Source of the DNA: Ixodes scapularis
Taxonomy: Eukaryota > Arthropoda > Arachnida > Ixodida > Ixodidae
Direction: 5' to 3'
Length of the DNA stretch: 64,000 nt
Assembly: GCF_016920785.2 (NCBI RefSeq)
Contig: NW_024609835.1
Location: 174,588,995-174,652,994, forward strand
The translations under genes were made by a program, and so were the position numbers. Position 1 is the stretch's first letter, and every line of letters starts with the position of its first letter. Positions 22,863 to 31,745 of the stretch are shown piece by piece. The notes below the pieces were generated by a model that saw only the letters and a program-made list of their open reading frames with translations, was not told where the DNA came from and searched no databases.

Positions 22863-23238
22863 AAAGTCACTGGATCCTGGGAAAGTAGCGCCATTGCCTT
22901 CCTCACCTGCTAGCCGGACACAAACTGATACTAACATACAGATGACCCAAACCTAGCAAGGCAATTGGCTAATTGGTCTAATTAGAAAATTTATTTGCAA
23001 CACTGTGGACAGGATTTTGTAAGAGACGCGCAGAGGTTAAGAACACTGTGTACACATATATGCGCGAACCAGTGTCTGTACAGTGGGCGGGTCTTTGCCG
23101 CGGAGCCACACGCACAAGTTCGCAGGCGCACACCCCGAGGTGTCCCCGTCCGCGCGATCACTCACGCGGCCGAAGCGTCATCCCAGAGCCGCACACCCGC
23201 GCCCGCGCCCCCAACGGCACCGCTCTGAACTCAGGGAC

Positions 23239-26200
23239 CTAGAGGTTGTCCAGGTACCTGAAGCGGAGTTCAATCCGCGAGTCGCGAACGCTCAGGTACC
23301 GGCAGGACCAGCGCCTGATGAACTCTTGTTCTCCGAGGAAAAACAGTTGCTCCTCGAGGTGTCCCACGAGCTCCCGCCGGAGCCGCCACAGGAGGGGCCA
23401 AAGAGCACGCGATCGACGCGCCTGTCTCACCGCGCAGCATCGGTTCCTCCACAGCACGTACTCGGCTGCGGCGAGGAGGAGACGGACGAAGACGCCCGGA
23501 GGGCATCTCCCGCGCAGCAGGTAAAGTCCTACGCCCAAACCGCGGAAGCTGGTGCGGATGACGCGCCAGAACGTCCGCGCCACAACGCACTCCTTCACCG
23601 CGTGCACATTCGTTTCGCGATTCCCACAGTTAGGGCACTCGTCCGTGCGCGACACGCCCCAGCGGAGCAAGCGGTCTCCGCTGGGGAGGACGCCCCAACC
23701 GTGCTGCCATTCGAAGTCCCGTAGGTGCCCCGGGAGATACGAAGAAGTGAGGCGGGACCAGGAGAAAGAGTCTCCGAGCTCCACCTGCGTTGCCGAAATC
23801 TGCGGCTCCAGGAGGACCTCTGTGAGACGAGCCGTCGGTGTCTGCACTACGTCCAGCTGGGGCGCCCACTCTTTGAGACGTTTGAAGAGCTGTATTGCCC
23901 TTCGGTAGTCAGACGGCGGGGTTTCGGCACAGGGGCCGGGTGAGCTCGGCGACTCGACTCCCAGTTCTCGGCGGGAGTGCCCCACGAAGTAAAGCGCGAG
24001 GGATCGGCCTGGGCCGTGCTCATCGCGCAATATCTTCAGCATGGTCTTGAGTTGGAGTACTGCGGGTGCGATGTCGACACAGGGAAAGCCCCACCCTCCA
24101 CGCTCGCGCGGGAGGCAGACAACTGGCCGAGTGACCAGCTCCGTCTTCTCTGACCAGAAGAAGCTGTAGAGCGCGCTTTTCACCGGTCGGATGAAACGTG
24201 AGGTCGGGAGCGCCGTTTGCGCCAGATACCAGAGGCGTCCACAGAAGACAGAGTAGGCTAGGTACCTGCGCTCGGCCAGGGGAAGGGCGTAGGAGCGAGC
24301 AGAGTCCACTTTCTCCCCGATGTCGTGCGCCAGGCGCGTCCACATGTCCGCCGAGACTCCTGACGAGCGGTAGGTGACACCAAGGATCGTGACCGAAGTT
24401 TTTGCCGGGATCGGTGAAGAGGGGTCAGGCGGTCGGTTAACCCACAGCACCGCGCTCTTCTGCTCATTCAACCTCGCTCCGGAGAGAGACCCGTAGGTCT
24501 CGAAGATCCGGAGAGCCGCTCCGAGGTCGTCGGTGTCCCGCAGGGACAGTGTAATGTCGTCGGCGTATGCCGACACCTTCACCTCGCCGTTTCCGGGCAG
24601 GGAGAGTCCGCGGACCTGGGGGGTCCTTTCGACGTTGGCTAGGAAGGGCTCCAGGGTAAGGACGAAGAGCAGCGGCGAGAGCGGGCAACCCTGGCGGACC
24701 CCCCGGGTGACGGGGAAGCTGGCCGTCACACCGCCGTTTAGATAGAGGTCGCTTTTCATGTCACTGTAGAGCGTCTCGAAGAGTCGAACCTCTTCAGGGG
24801 GAATACCGAAAGCGGTGAGCACGGCCAGGAGGAACGGGTGCTCCACCCGGTCGAAAGCCTTCGCTTGGTCGAGGGAGGCGATCAGGCCTCTGGCTTGGCG
24901 AGCGTTCGTGTACTGCACCACGTCCCTCGTCAGGGATGTCAGGGTCTGAATGCTGCGGCCGACGATCGAGCACGTCTGGTGGGGTGTCACCACGTCCGGG
25001 AGCATGCCGTGGAGGCGCTGCGTGATGATCGACGCTAGCAGCTTGTAGCTTGCGTTGAGTAGCGTGATGGGACGCCACGCGCCCGGGTCGTTGGGGTCTC
25101 CTCCCTCCTTAGGCAGAAGAATGATTCTGCCTCGGCGGAACGACTCTGGAAGGCGGTGCTCCGTGAAAAATTCCCGGAGCACGGCACAGATATAGTTGCC
25201 CAGCACGTCCCAGAAGGTACGGTAGAATTCGGCGGGAAACCCATCTGGGCCCGGCGCGGACCCAGTTTTCATTCTTGACAGGGCAAGGAGCACCTCTTCG
25301 GGGTTGGGGGGCTCGTGCAGGTGTGCGGTTAGGTCTTCGGGAACTTGCGGGAGATCGCGTAGGAAGGGGTGCGCCACGAGGGTCGCACGGTCCACCGCCG
25401 ATTCGGTGGTTGCCAGGGCCCGGAAGTGGGCGCTGAAACCGGAGACCGACGGTTGACCTGGTGTTGCTGGCGCGCCTGGGGTTGTCGGCACTGAAGGGAC
25501 GCGTCGCTCCCGCAATTCGGTGCGGTGGGCGTAGCGCAGCACCTCGGGGTCAGCCGAGGGCCCGACCCGTCCGTGGTAGGCTGTGGCTGCGTTGGTACAA
25601 AGTCGTAGCTGTCGCTGGTAACGGTCGAGGAGCTGCTGCAGGTAGCCCCGCATTAGCGGAGTCCCCGCGCCGCCCCGTCGCACGATCCGAATTCGCAGAG
25701 AGGTGTCTCGGAGCTGCTCGGCGTGCCGCCGACGCAGTGCACGACCCTCCGCCACGCACGCCACCCGCCAGCTGTCTTGAAGCCGGTCAAAGGTCAAGGG
25801 ATCTGGTGCCGCTCCATGGAGGGACCGGCGCAAGGCTTCTCTCAGGCAGTCGCGGCTTGTTTTGTCTCGCAGCAGTCGGGTGTCGAGACGCCAGTTGCGT
25901 TGAGTACTGGCTTTGCTGCTGAAGCGGAGCTCTACGAGTACCGGACGGTGGTCGGAAATGTACGTAGTGGAGGGAGGGAAGTTCATTGCGCAGCAGGCAG
26001 TGACAGAGGGGCTCAGAAACTCGGAGATGTAACACCTGTCCAGGCGACTGCTCGAGTTTCCTCGTTGCCAGGTATGCTCGAAAGCGGTGCCATGGAGCAG
26101 AGTCCAGCAGTCCACTAGGTCGAAGTGTCGCATCAGGCGTATCAGCTCGCCGGCGTTCCACGTGGTGCGTCCGTAGCCTGGGCCCCTGACATCGCGCCGG

Positions 26201-27045
26201 GAATCGACGACGCAGTTGAAGTCGCCGAGGAGTATCAGCTCGCCGGCGTTCCACGTGGTGCGTCCGTAGCCTGGGCCCCTGACATCGCGCCGGGAATCGA
26301 CGACGCAGTTGAAGTCGCCGAGGAGCAGGCAGTGGCGAGCGTCGAGCAGATGGACGTCCAGGCTCTTGAAAAAGGCCGGGGATTGCGAACGCTGGGCTGG
26401 AGCGTACACGCCCACAGCACGAAAGCGCGTGCCGTCCACGAAGAAATCAAAAGCGATGTACCGCCCGTCGGGGTCAAAGCAGCACGCGCTGAGACGGAGG
26501 AGCGAGCGGTTAAAGATAATGACCCCCACCCCCGAGCTCCGTGTAGTGGCGTATGAAAAGAAACAATCCACCCCATACCGCTGCTTGAAGAGGTCCACGT
26601 CGCGCTGCCTGTGGAAGTTCGTTTCTTGCAGGAACAGGAGGTCGCAACGGGCGGTTCGGGCGAACTGGATGACCTCGATCTGTTTTGTCACGCTGCGGAA
26701 GCCCTGAACGTTCACGGTGATGACTCGCAGGTGCGCGAAAAGGGGATGGAGGGGGGGGGGGGGGGGGGGGTCATTGTGTTCACTGCTATTCCGTGGATGT
26801 ATCGGATGTGGTGCACGAGCTGTCAGACAGCGCGACGAGGTCCTTCCGCAACCGCTTGGGAGCCGCTGCCGATGCTGGAGTGGATCCTGGGGACCCTGAT
26901 TCGCCGCTGCTGGAAAGATCTCGCTTCCCGTCTTCGGCACCGCCATGCGGGCTGCGACTGCGGCTGCAGGTTTTTCGGAGTTCCTCGGAGGTGCCGCGGC
27001 GACGATATCGGCCGCGCGGCAAAGCGCTGTCTTTGTCGTGGGCAA
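23239..27045 (-). CDS. LINE ORF2: endonuclease-reverse transcriptase
   Basis: The open frame is 1,268 codons from 27045 to the stop at 23239; the real protein starts after ORF1 ends. Using numbering from 27045, the endonuclease runs from about residue 107 (VITVNVQG) through LLFLQETN, GDFN and ISDHRPV to about 370. The GDFN motif occurs twice (243 and 274) because a 93-bp segment is duplicated. The reverse transcriptase covers about 590-860 with AWRPITLLN, LDQAKAFDRV, RQGCPLSP and YADD at 827-830. The C-terminal CPNCGNRE…HAVKEC is zf-RVT-like. The product nicks DNA and copies the element's RNA at the target. An ATG at 26774, 12 bases after the ORF1 stop, lies just before a C20 run (minus strand) and is out of frame with ORF2 by one base here. 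No internal stop is present, so the copy may be young. Confidence 0.88.
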   Translation of the reverse strand: MPTTKTALCRAADIVAAAPPRNSEKPAAAVAARMAVPKTGSEIFPAAANQGPQDPLQHRQRLPSGCGRTSSRCLTARAPHPIHPRNSSEHNDPPPPPPLHPLFAHLRVITVNVQGFRSVTKQIEVIQFARTARCDLLFLQETNFHRQRDVDLFKQRYGVDCFFSYATTRSSGVGVIIFNRSLLRLSACCFDPDGRYIAFDFFVDGTRFRAVGVYAPAQRSQSPAFFKSLDVHLLDARHCLLLGDFNCVVDSRRDVRGPGYGRTTWNAGELILLGDFNCVVDSRRDVRGPGYGRTTWNAGELIRLMRHFDLVDCWTLLHGTAFEHTWQRGNSSSRLDRCYISEFLSPSVTACCAMNFPPSTTYISDHRPVLVELRFSSKASTQRNWRLDTRLLRDKTSRDCLREALRRSLHGAAPDPLTFDRLQDSWRVACVAEGRALRRRHAEQLRDTSLRIRIVRRGGAGTPLMRGYLQQLLDRYQRQLRLCTNAATAYHGRVGPSADPEVLRYAHRTELRERRVPSVPTTPGAPATPGQPSVSGFSAHFRALATTESAVDRATLVAHPFLRDLPQVPEDLTAHLHEPPNPEEVLLALSRMKTGSAPGPDGFPAEFYRTFWDVLGNYICAVLREFFTEHRLPESFRRGRIILLPKEGGDPNDPGAWRPITLLNASYKLLASIITQRLHGMLPDVVTPHQTCSIVGRSIQTLTSLTRDVVQYTNARQARGLIASLDQAKAFDRVEHPFLLAVLTAFGIPPEEVRLFETLYSDMKSDLYLNGGVTASFPVTRGVRQGCPLSPLLFVLTLEPFLANVERTPQVRGLSLPGNGEVKVSAYADDITLSLRDTDDLGAALRIFETYGSLSGARLNEQKSAVLWVNRPPDPSSPIPAKTSVTILGVTYRSSGVSADMWTRLAHDIGEKVDSARSYALPLAERRYLAYSVFCGRLWYLAQTALPTSRFIRPVKSALYSFFWSEKTELVTRPVVCLPRERGGWGFPCVDIAPAVLQLKTMLKILRDEHGPGRSLALYFVGHSRRELGVESPSSPGPCAETPPSDYRRAIQLFKRLKEWAPQLDVVQTPTARLTEVLLEPQISATQVELGDSFSWSRLTSSYLPGHLRDFEWQHGWGVLPSGDRLLRWGVSRTDECPNCGNRETNVHAVKECVVARTFWRVIRTSFRGLGVGLYLLRGRCPPGVFVRLLLAAAEYVLWRNRCCAVRQARRSRALWPLLWRLRRELVGHLEEQLFFLGEQEFIRRWSCRYLSVRDSRIELRFRYLDNL
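26140..26325. repeat. Perfect 93-bp tandem duplication in the ORF2 endonuclease
   Basis: Units 26140-26232 and 26233-26325 are identical base for base and add 31 residues in frame, repeating the catalytic-type GDFN segment. Related endonucleases have one such segment. Confidence 0.92.
26751..26770. repeat. G20 tract (C20 in LINE sense)
   Basis: Twenty uninterrupted G on plus. On the LINE sense strand this run lies between the ATG that follows the ORF1 stop and the endonuclease. It codes for a proline run in the ORF2 frame. Confidence 0.95.
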
Positions 27046-28126
27046 CCTCGTCGATGACGAGGCGGTCGTCCGACGATGAGGCAGAGTCCTCCGTAATGTC
27101 GTTCCAGCTGGGAAGCGGGCTGGGGCAGAGTTCCGGCGTTCGCGGGCGTTCCTCCTTCACCAGTACTTCCTCTGAGCCGGAACTGGTAGGAGTGGGCGCG
27201 TGCACAGATGCGGTGTGGACCGCATTCGAAAGCGCGGCCTCGGCGGCGTCCTGTGACGCGTTCGAATTCGCGTCGGTGGCGCTTGCCGGCTTCGACTGTT
27301 GCGATGTCGGGGCGAGCTCGGACGGGGTCGTCACTGGGGGCTCGGCGGGGGCAGGCGTGTCACCGGACCCTTGGGTGGCGGCCGTCGCCGCAGGAGGGGG
27401 AGTAGGGGTGGTAAAACGCCTGCCCTGGGACTTCGGAGTCTTGGACGCCGGAGTCAAGGCCGGGAAGTCGTCCTGGCCGCAGCCGGCCACGGCTGAGTAG
27501 CTGCGACGCTGGGTGCAGTCCACCGTGGCGTGGGCCGCTCCGCAGCGTCCGCAGCCGGCCGCGCAGCCGACGGTGTCGTGGCCGAAGGCGGCGCAGCGGG
27601 CACAATAGGGCACGCTACAGGCCGCCTTGAGGTGGCCCTCCTGCTGGCAGCGTCGGCAGACTCTCTTGAGACCGCGGTAGTCGAAGGTGGCCCGATGACC
27701 GGAGACGCGGAGGAAGTTCGGCACCGGGGTAGACTCCTTCATTTCCATTCGGATGTAGCGGGTACCCGTCCGGAGGTTGGGGTGGTCCTGGTAGACGCCG
27801 AAGCGAATATCCAGAACCTTCCCGTAAAGCGACAGGGCGGCGGCGAGGGCTTCGTTTCTCACATAAATCGGTAGGTAGAGGCACGTAATGGATGTTACTT
27901 GCGGGCCTACCGGGACGATGGGGACGCTTGTTCCGCCGATGGTCAGAGCCCCGGCGTTGACGATTCGGCTCATGGCCGATGACGATGTAACAGACATCTG
28001 AAAGTTGCTGCCTCCCAGATGCTGCACGGAGAACAATTCGGCAGTGCCGACAATGGCCGCCGCCGCGTCGAAGATAGAATCCACCGACGCGCCGGGCGGG
28101 CAGGAAACGAAACATCGAACGTACAT
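26786..28126 (-). CDS. LINE ORF1: CCHC zinc-knuckle RNA-binding protein
   Basis: Open from 28372, but conservation-like sequence begins at MYVRCFVSC (ATG at 28126), which I take as the likely start. That gives about 446 residues, ending with TAG at 26786. An alpha/beta segment (CLYLPIYVRNE…LYGKVLDIRFGV…YIRMEM) resembles an RNA-recognition-type fold. Three knuckles follow: CRRCQQEGHLKAAC, CARCAAFGHDTVGC and CGRCGAAHATVDC. After them comes a long Pro/Ser/Thr/Ala-rich tail with acidic SASSSDD and basic RGRYRRR patches. The family packages element RNA with ORF2. The ORF1 stop lies 12 bases before the candidate ORF2 ATG, suggesting termination-reinitiation; that is inference. The upstream part of the frame (28372-28127) is probably 5' untranslated. 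Confidence 0.8.
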   Translation of the reverse strand: MYVRCFVSCPPGASVDSIFDAAAAIVGTAELFSVQHLGGSNFQMSVTSSSAMSRIVNAGALTIGGTSVPIVPVGPQVTSITCLYLPIYVRNEALAAALSLYGKVLDIRFGVYQDHPNLRTGTRYIRMEMKESTPVPNFLRVSGHRATFDYRGLKRVCRRCQQEGHLKAACSVPYCARCAAFGHDTVGCAAGCGRCGAAHATVDCTQRRSYSAVAGCGQDDFPALTPASKTPKSQGRRFTTPTPPPAATAATQGSGDTPAPAEPPVTTPSELAPTSQQSKPASATDANSNASQDAAEAALSNAVHTASVHAPTPTSSGSEEVLVKEERPRTPELCPSPLPSWNDITEDSASSSDDRLVIDEVAHDKDSALPRGRYRRRGTSEELRKTCSRSRSPHGGAEDGKRDLSSSGESGSPGSTPASAAAPKRLRKDLVALSDSSCTTSDTSTE

Positions 28127-28207
28127 GCCTTCGTAGGCTGGGCCGGCGATGCGGGTGTCATGGCGCCGCTGACAACGTAGACGAAACGGTCTACGTTGCC
28201 ATGGAAA

Positions 28208-28218
28208 TCGCCATCTTG
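28208..28218 (-). promoter_or_regulatory. YY1-like motif in LINE 5' region
   Basis: In LINE sense the sequence is AAGATGGCGAT, close to the AAnATGGCGnC core bound by YY1, which is known in mammalian L1 5' ends. It lies about 90 bases before the proposed ORF1 start. A second copy in the opposite orientation (AAGATGGCGGCC on plus) lies at 28618-28629. Motif match only. Confidence 0.35.
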
Positions 28219-28671
28219 GTCCATTTAAATCTTCCAAGCTTCTAGAGGGTCGTTCTGAACCAGTCGCGCCAAGACTGCCATGGAGCATCATTGCACTGGA
28301 GGCGTTCCTCGCCAATATAAGAGTCTTTGGCACTCTGTATGCAATCAACTTATTATTCATGCCCATCTCCATGGATCTCTTACAAATATATTGTCTTTCT
28401 TGCCTATTTGAATACAGTAAACTTATTTTTCAGTGCCTCCAGGCGCCGACACAGCATCTGGTGGTGGTACGAACGTGTGCGCTTGTTTCCCGGGTGTCTG
28501 GTTAGCAAAATCTCGGTATACAAATAACCACTCTATAAAGCTACCCGTCAACAGGGAATCTAGATCGGCTCACCAAGAACGGAGGAGTCAAGGAGAAATT
28601 GCTCATTTCACGGACCAAGATGGCGGCCACACGGGGAGCTTGGCGTTACTTTCCCAGGATTTAGTGACTTT

Positions 28672-29059
28672 AATTGTATGGATTTAGGAAGGTGAGCCTT
28701 TCACCCTGCATTATTACGCACCCTCGAACTCGTCGTTCGCTTCCAATAATCTTGGTGGTGACGTCAGGGACCGGAGCCATCAGAGAGAGCCACCGAAACA
28801 TCTCGTCGCCCGCAATAACCGACTGATCGAGAACGGAGGGGAATGGTTTCTTAAAAAACCGCTGAAAAAAAAAAAAAAGACAAACAGGAACTTGGACCTG
28901 GCGGTTCGACTTCCTGGTGTTGTGTCGAGGCGCGTGAGTACCAAGCACCCCTCAGAAAAACACCAAATTTTTTTTTTGCTATGCTCTGCTTGTGTTTGAG
29001 CACTACTTGGCCTTTAAGTTGAACTAAATAAAATAACTGAATAAGCATGGCTAGTTGCG
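28672..29059. other. No gene seen
   Basis: Contains an A tract (28866-28877). Nothing recognised. Confidence 0.45.
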
Positions 29060-29269
29060 CTAGTTGGTTTTGCATCATAGTGTAATACGTCAAAACAACG
29101 AGGACGAAAACGAAGGGAGAACTGGACAGGACGCGGCGTAACTTTCAACTAAATAATTTATTTCGATGGTACAAAAAAAAAAGAAAAAGAAGCAAGCGCA
29201 CTTGGCGGACCACGAAGATATGGTCTAGAAACACCCCCCCCCCCCTCCTTAAATGCCAGAGTTATTGGC

Positions 29270-29640
29270 TCTTCAAATAGTAGAATTCTTCATCAGACAA
29301 GGACAAAGAGGGTGCGCTTACATAAGAATTGTCTTGGTAGGACTTAATCAGAAAGCTTCGTGAATTTCTCTGGCCGTCTTTGTTCTGTAATGGCCCGTGA
29401 CACAGGTGTCACCAAAGATGGGGCTGCACTTTTCAGATTTGGGCCTGCATTCGGCAACAGTCGCAGTGGACTGCTAGGTGGTCAGACGGGGACTGCCTGA
29501 TCGCCAACGCGTGCTCTCTTACCCTATCATTGATGCACCTCCTTGTCTGGCCAACGTACACCTTACCGCATGACAGGGGAATGTTCTAAGTGACGCTTGT
29601 GGCGCACTCGCAGAACCTAGTGACATGTCGTTTTTTGCAG
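29270..29640 (-). pseudogene. Penelope GIY-YIG endonuclease fragment
   Basis: On minus, the frame carries SCGKVYVGQTRRCINDRVRE (GKVYVGQ at 29546-29566), then HALAIRQSPSDHLAVHC, and further on REIHEAFLIKSY and APSLSLSDEEFYYL. These are hallmarks of the GIY-YIG nuclease end of Penelope-like elements, which nicks target DNA for integration. An in-frame TAG at 29586-29588 lies just before the domain, and a frame break occurs near 29430. Broken and truncated. Confidence 0.8.
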
Positions 29641-29789
29641 GACTCTTTCCACACAACAGTTTCCTCTCCCAATCTGCTTATCCTTTTACACGGCGAAGAT
29701 AATTTGTTCGGTGCAGAAAAAACGGCTGGTATCTCAAAGTGATGGGCCACCTTCTTCAGGAGGGTAGGTGGGCCTGTTGTCTTGCCTTA

Positions 29790-30085
29790 CATTCACAAGA
29801 TGTCCCACAATCTGATAGGGTCAGAGAGCACGCGTTGGCGATCAGGCAGTTCCCGTCTGGCCACCTAGCGGTCCACTGTGACCGTTGCGAATGCGGGCCA
29901 AACCCCGGATAGTGCAGCCCCATCTTTGGTACCCCCTGTGTCATGGGCCATTACAGAACAAAAACAGCCAGAGAAATTCACGAAGCCTTCCTGATTAAAT
30001 CCTACCACGACAATTCTTGTGTAAGCGCACCCTCTTTGTCTTGTCTGATGAAGAATTCTACTTTTTGAAGAGCCAATGCGGAGGG
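29790..30085 (+). pseudogene. Second Penelope GIY-YIG fragment, opposite strand
   Basis: The plus strand carries DRVREHALAIRQFPSGHLAV, then REIHEAFLIKSYHDNSC and SLSDEEFYFLKSQ. It starts inside the domain, lacking the GKVYVGQ part. About 85-90% similar by eye to the minus-strand fragment. After the coding end it runs directly into the promoter-like terminal repeat at 30080, so it keeps the natural 3' junction. Confidence 0.75.
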
Positions 30086-30992
30086 CAAGTTCGTCTGCTT
30101 CTTGCGGAGGGGGGTAGCAGTGACGCCAGAACGCCGAGCCCTGACTGGCTGATCGCGACCCCCTATCTGAGCGTCGTCTGCTCCTTTGCAACGTCGTCTG
30201 CTCGCAACGTCGTCTGCGTCTTTCTTACCTTTCCTGCGCGACTTTCGGAAGTGCAGAGGCCAGATTTAAGAAACTATCTTACGCCAAAAATGTGCGTAAG
30301 ACAAACCTTAAGAACAAATTGGTATTCACGAAACGAAATTTTCATAATTTTTGCGCAGGTTATGACGAAATCCTACGACAGCTCCGAAGCTGTCTTACGC
30401 ACTTCTTACGATCAAATTAGCATGGCCGACAGCGTCGCGGTCGCGACGACCCACGGACGTTTATTTTTCTACGTGCGCTTCTCACGCGTCCCGACTTCAA
30501 GCAGCAAGAAAAAAGTACTTGAAACAGACCACGACGAACAAGAACGCTGGATCCACAAACACCGGGAAAAGCTCGAACGGCCACGATTCCATCGAACGCG
30601 ACCAAGCGAGTTCAGCAGTTAGACCTAGCAGGCACTCCGCGACTCGGCGACCGTCTGCCCACGTCCGGCTGGCGTGTTGAATAAAATATGCCCGCGCGAC
30701 CCTTGTGAACCCTTCCCGTATTATACTTTGATCGCTGACCTCAATTTTAGATTAAGAGGTCCATTTGTTCCTCTTGTTATCTCCTTGTTTCCCGAGGCAA
30801 CGGTGACTCTCGCCGGTGAAAAAGCGGTGAATCTCCGACAGACGCAGGGAAGGTAAAGCAGCCATCGCTTTGACCTGCAGACGTAAAGCAGACGACGTTA
30901 ACTGTGCCAACCCGCCGACGCCGTTAAAGAATGAGGAGTCTCGCCGCACACGAAAGAAGGGAAAACGTATTTGGAAGGGAACTTGCGGACAC

Positions 30993-31185
30993 TAAAGGCC
31001 GGTTCTCACATGCAGCGAAGCGCTCATGTAGCGCTCCTCACGTGTCGTCGGCTACTTATCCTCTGCCATGAGCAACAGTTTTGACGGTGCGATAGAAAGC
31101 TGGTGAACGCTGCCGTCAGCACGCGCTTGGCGCGAGGTTAGCGCTATGCTTGTAGCGCTCCGCTGCATGTGTGAACGGGCCTTAA
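30993..31185. mobile_element. PIF/Harbinger-type MITE, 187 bp, TAA duplication
   Basis: The element 30996-31182 is flanked by TAA on both sides. It begins AGGCCGGTTCTCACATGC and, reversed, AGGCCCGTTCACACATGC, with both arms continuing AGCG. The interior has several AGCGCT palindromes. A three-base TWA duplication with A..T ends is the Harbinger rule. Confidence 0.85.
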
Positions 31186-31566
31186 CACGCTCACCTCTCG
31201 GTTCTTAGCAAACAAACCTCGGCGCCTCGGGACACCTCGCCAGTGAGTCCTTTCACTTTTCTCCTTGATGCGCGTCTACTAGTTGTTAGACAAAAACAAC
31301 GCACCGCTCGAGTTACTTCGTCTGCCCTCTCTGAAAGGCGAAGTCGAGCTCGCTCGCAAAGACCTGCACTTCCGAAAGTCGAGGAAAGGCAAGACAGACG
31401 CAGACGATGTAGCGAGCAGACGACGTTGCAAAGGAGCAGACGACGCTCAGATAGGGGGTCGCGATCAGCCAATCAGGGCTCGGCATTCTGACGTCACCGC
31501 TACTTCCTTTCTCATGCGCAGAAGACGAAAATGAGCCCACTTGCGAGGCGTATAAGGCTGGCATTT

Positions 31567-31568
<2 letters not shown>

Positions 31569-31599
<31 letters not shown>
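31569..31599. repeat. G31 tract
   Basis: Thirty-one uninterrupted G, inside the Penelope-like terminal repeat. The opposite arm has only C12 at 29234-29245, so the tract has grown or shrunk between the arms. Confidence 0.95.
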
Positions 31600-31600
<1 letters not shown>

Positions 31601-31745
31601 TTTTTGTGGTCTGCCAAGTGTGCCTGTTTTTATGTGTTTTTTTTAATTGTGCCATTGAAATGAATTATTCGGTTGAAACTTAGCCGCGTCATGTCCAGTT
31701 CTCCCTTCGTTTGCGTCATTGTTGTTTTGGGCGTATTACACCATG

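Larger units (their letters stand above)
22985..28372 (-). mobile_element. Full-length-looking Tx1/L1-type LINE
   Basis: A 5.4-kb GC-rich element on the minus strand with ORF1 (zinc-knuckle protein) and ORF2 (apurinic-type endonuclease, reverse transcriptase, Cys/His tail), both open to their stops. The 3' untranslated part runs from 23238 to about 22985, where GCAAATAAATTTT may be the signal and end; there is no long A tail. The true 5' end is not defined. The protein style (QGCPLSPLLFVLTLEPFL, LDQAKAFDRVEH, zf-RVT-like end) fits the Tx1 group. Strong GC contrast with both flanks marks it as a discrete, fairly recent insertion. Confidence 0.85.
22863..28671. repeat. Inverted repeat pair bracketing the big LINE
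   Basis: A 31-base segment at 22863-22893 (AAAGTCACTGGATCCTGGGA then AAGTAGCGCCA) is repeated in reverse at 28641-28671 with three differences. These look like the ends of an older TIR element into which the LINE later inserted. The alternative is two separate fragments of one repeat family. No target-site duplication was recognised. Confidence 0.55.

Noticed and set aside
23083..26707. Many plus-strand open frames of 100-235 codons across the LINE
   Set aside because: They are antisense shadows of the GC-rich ORF1 and ORF2.
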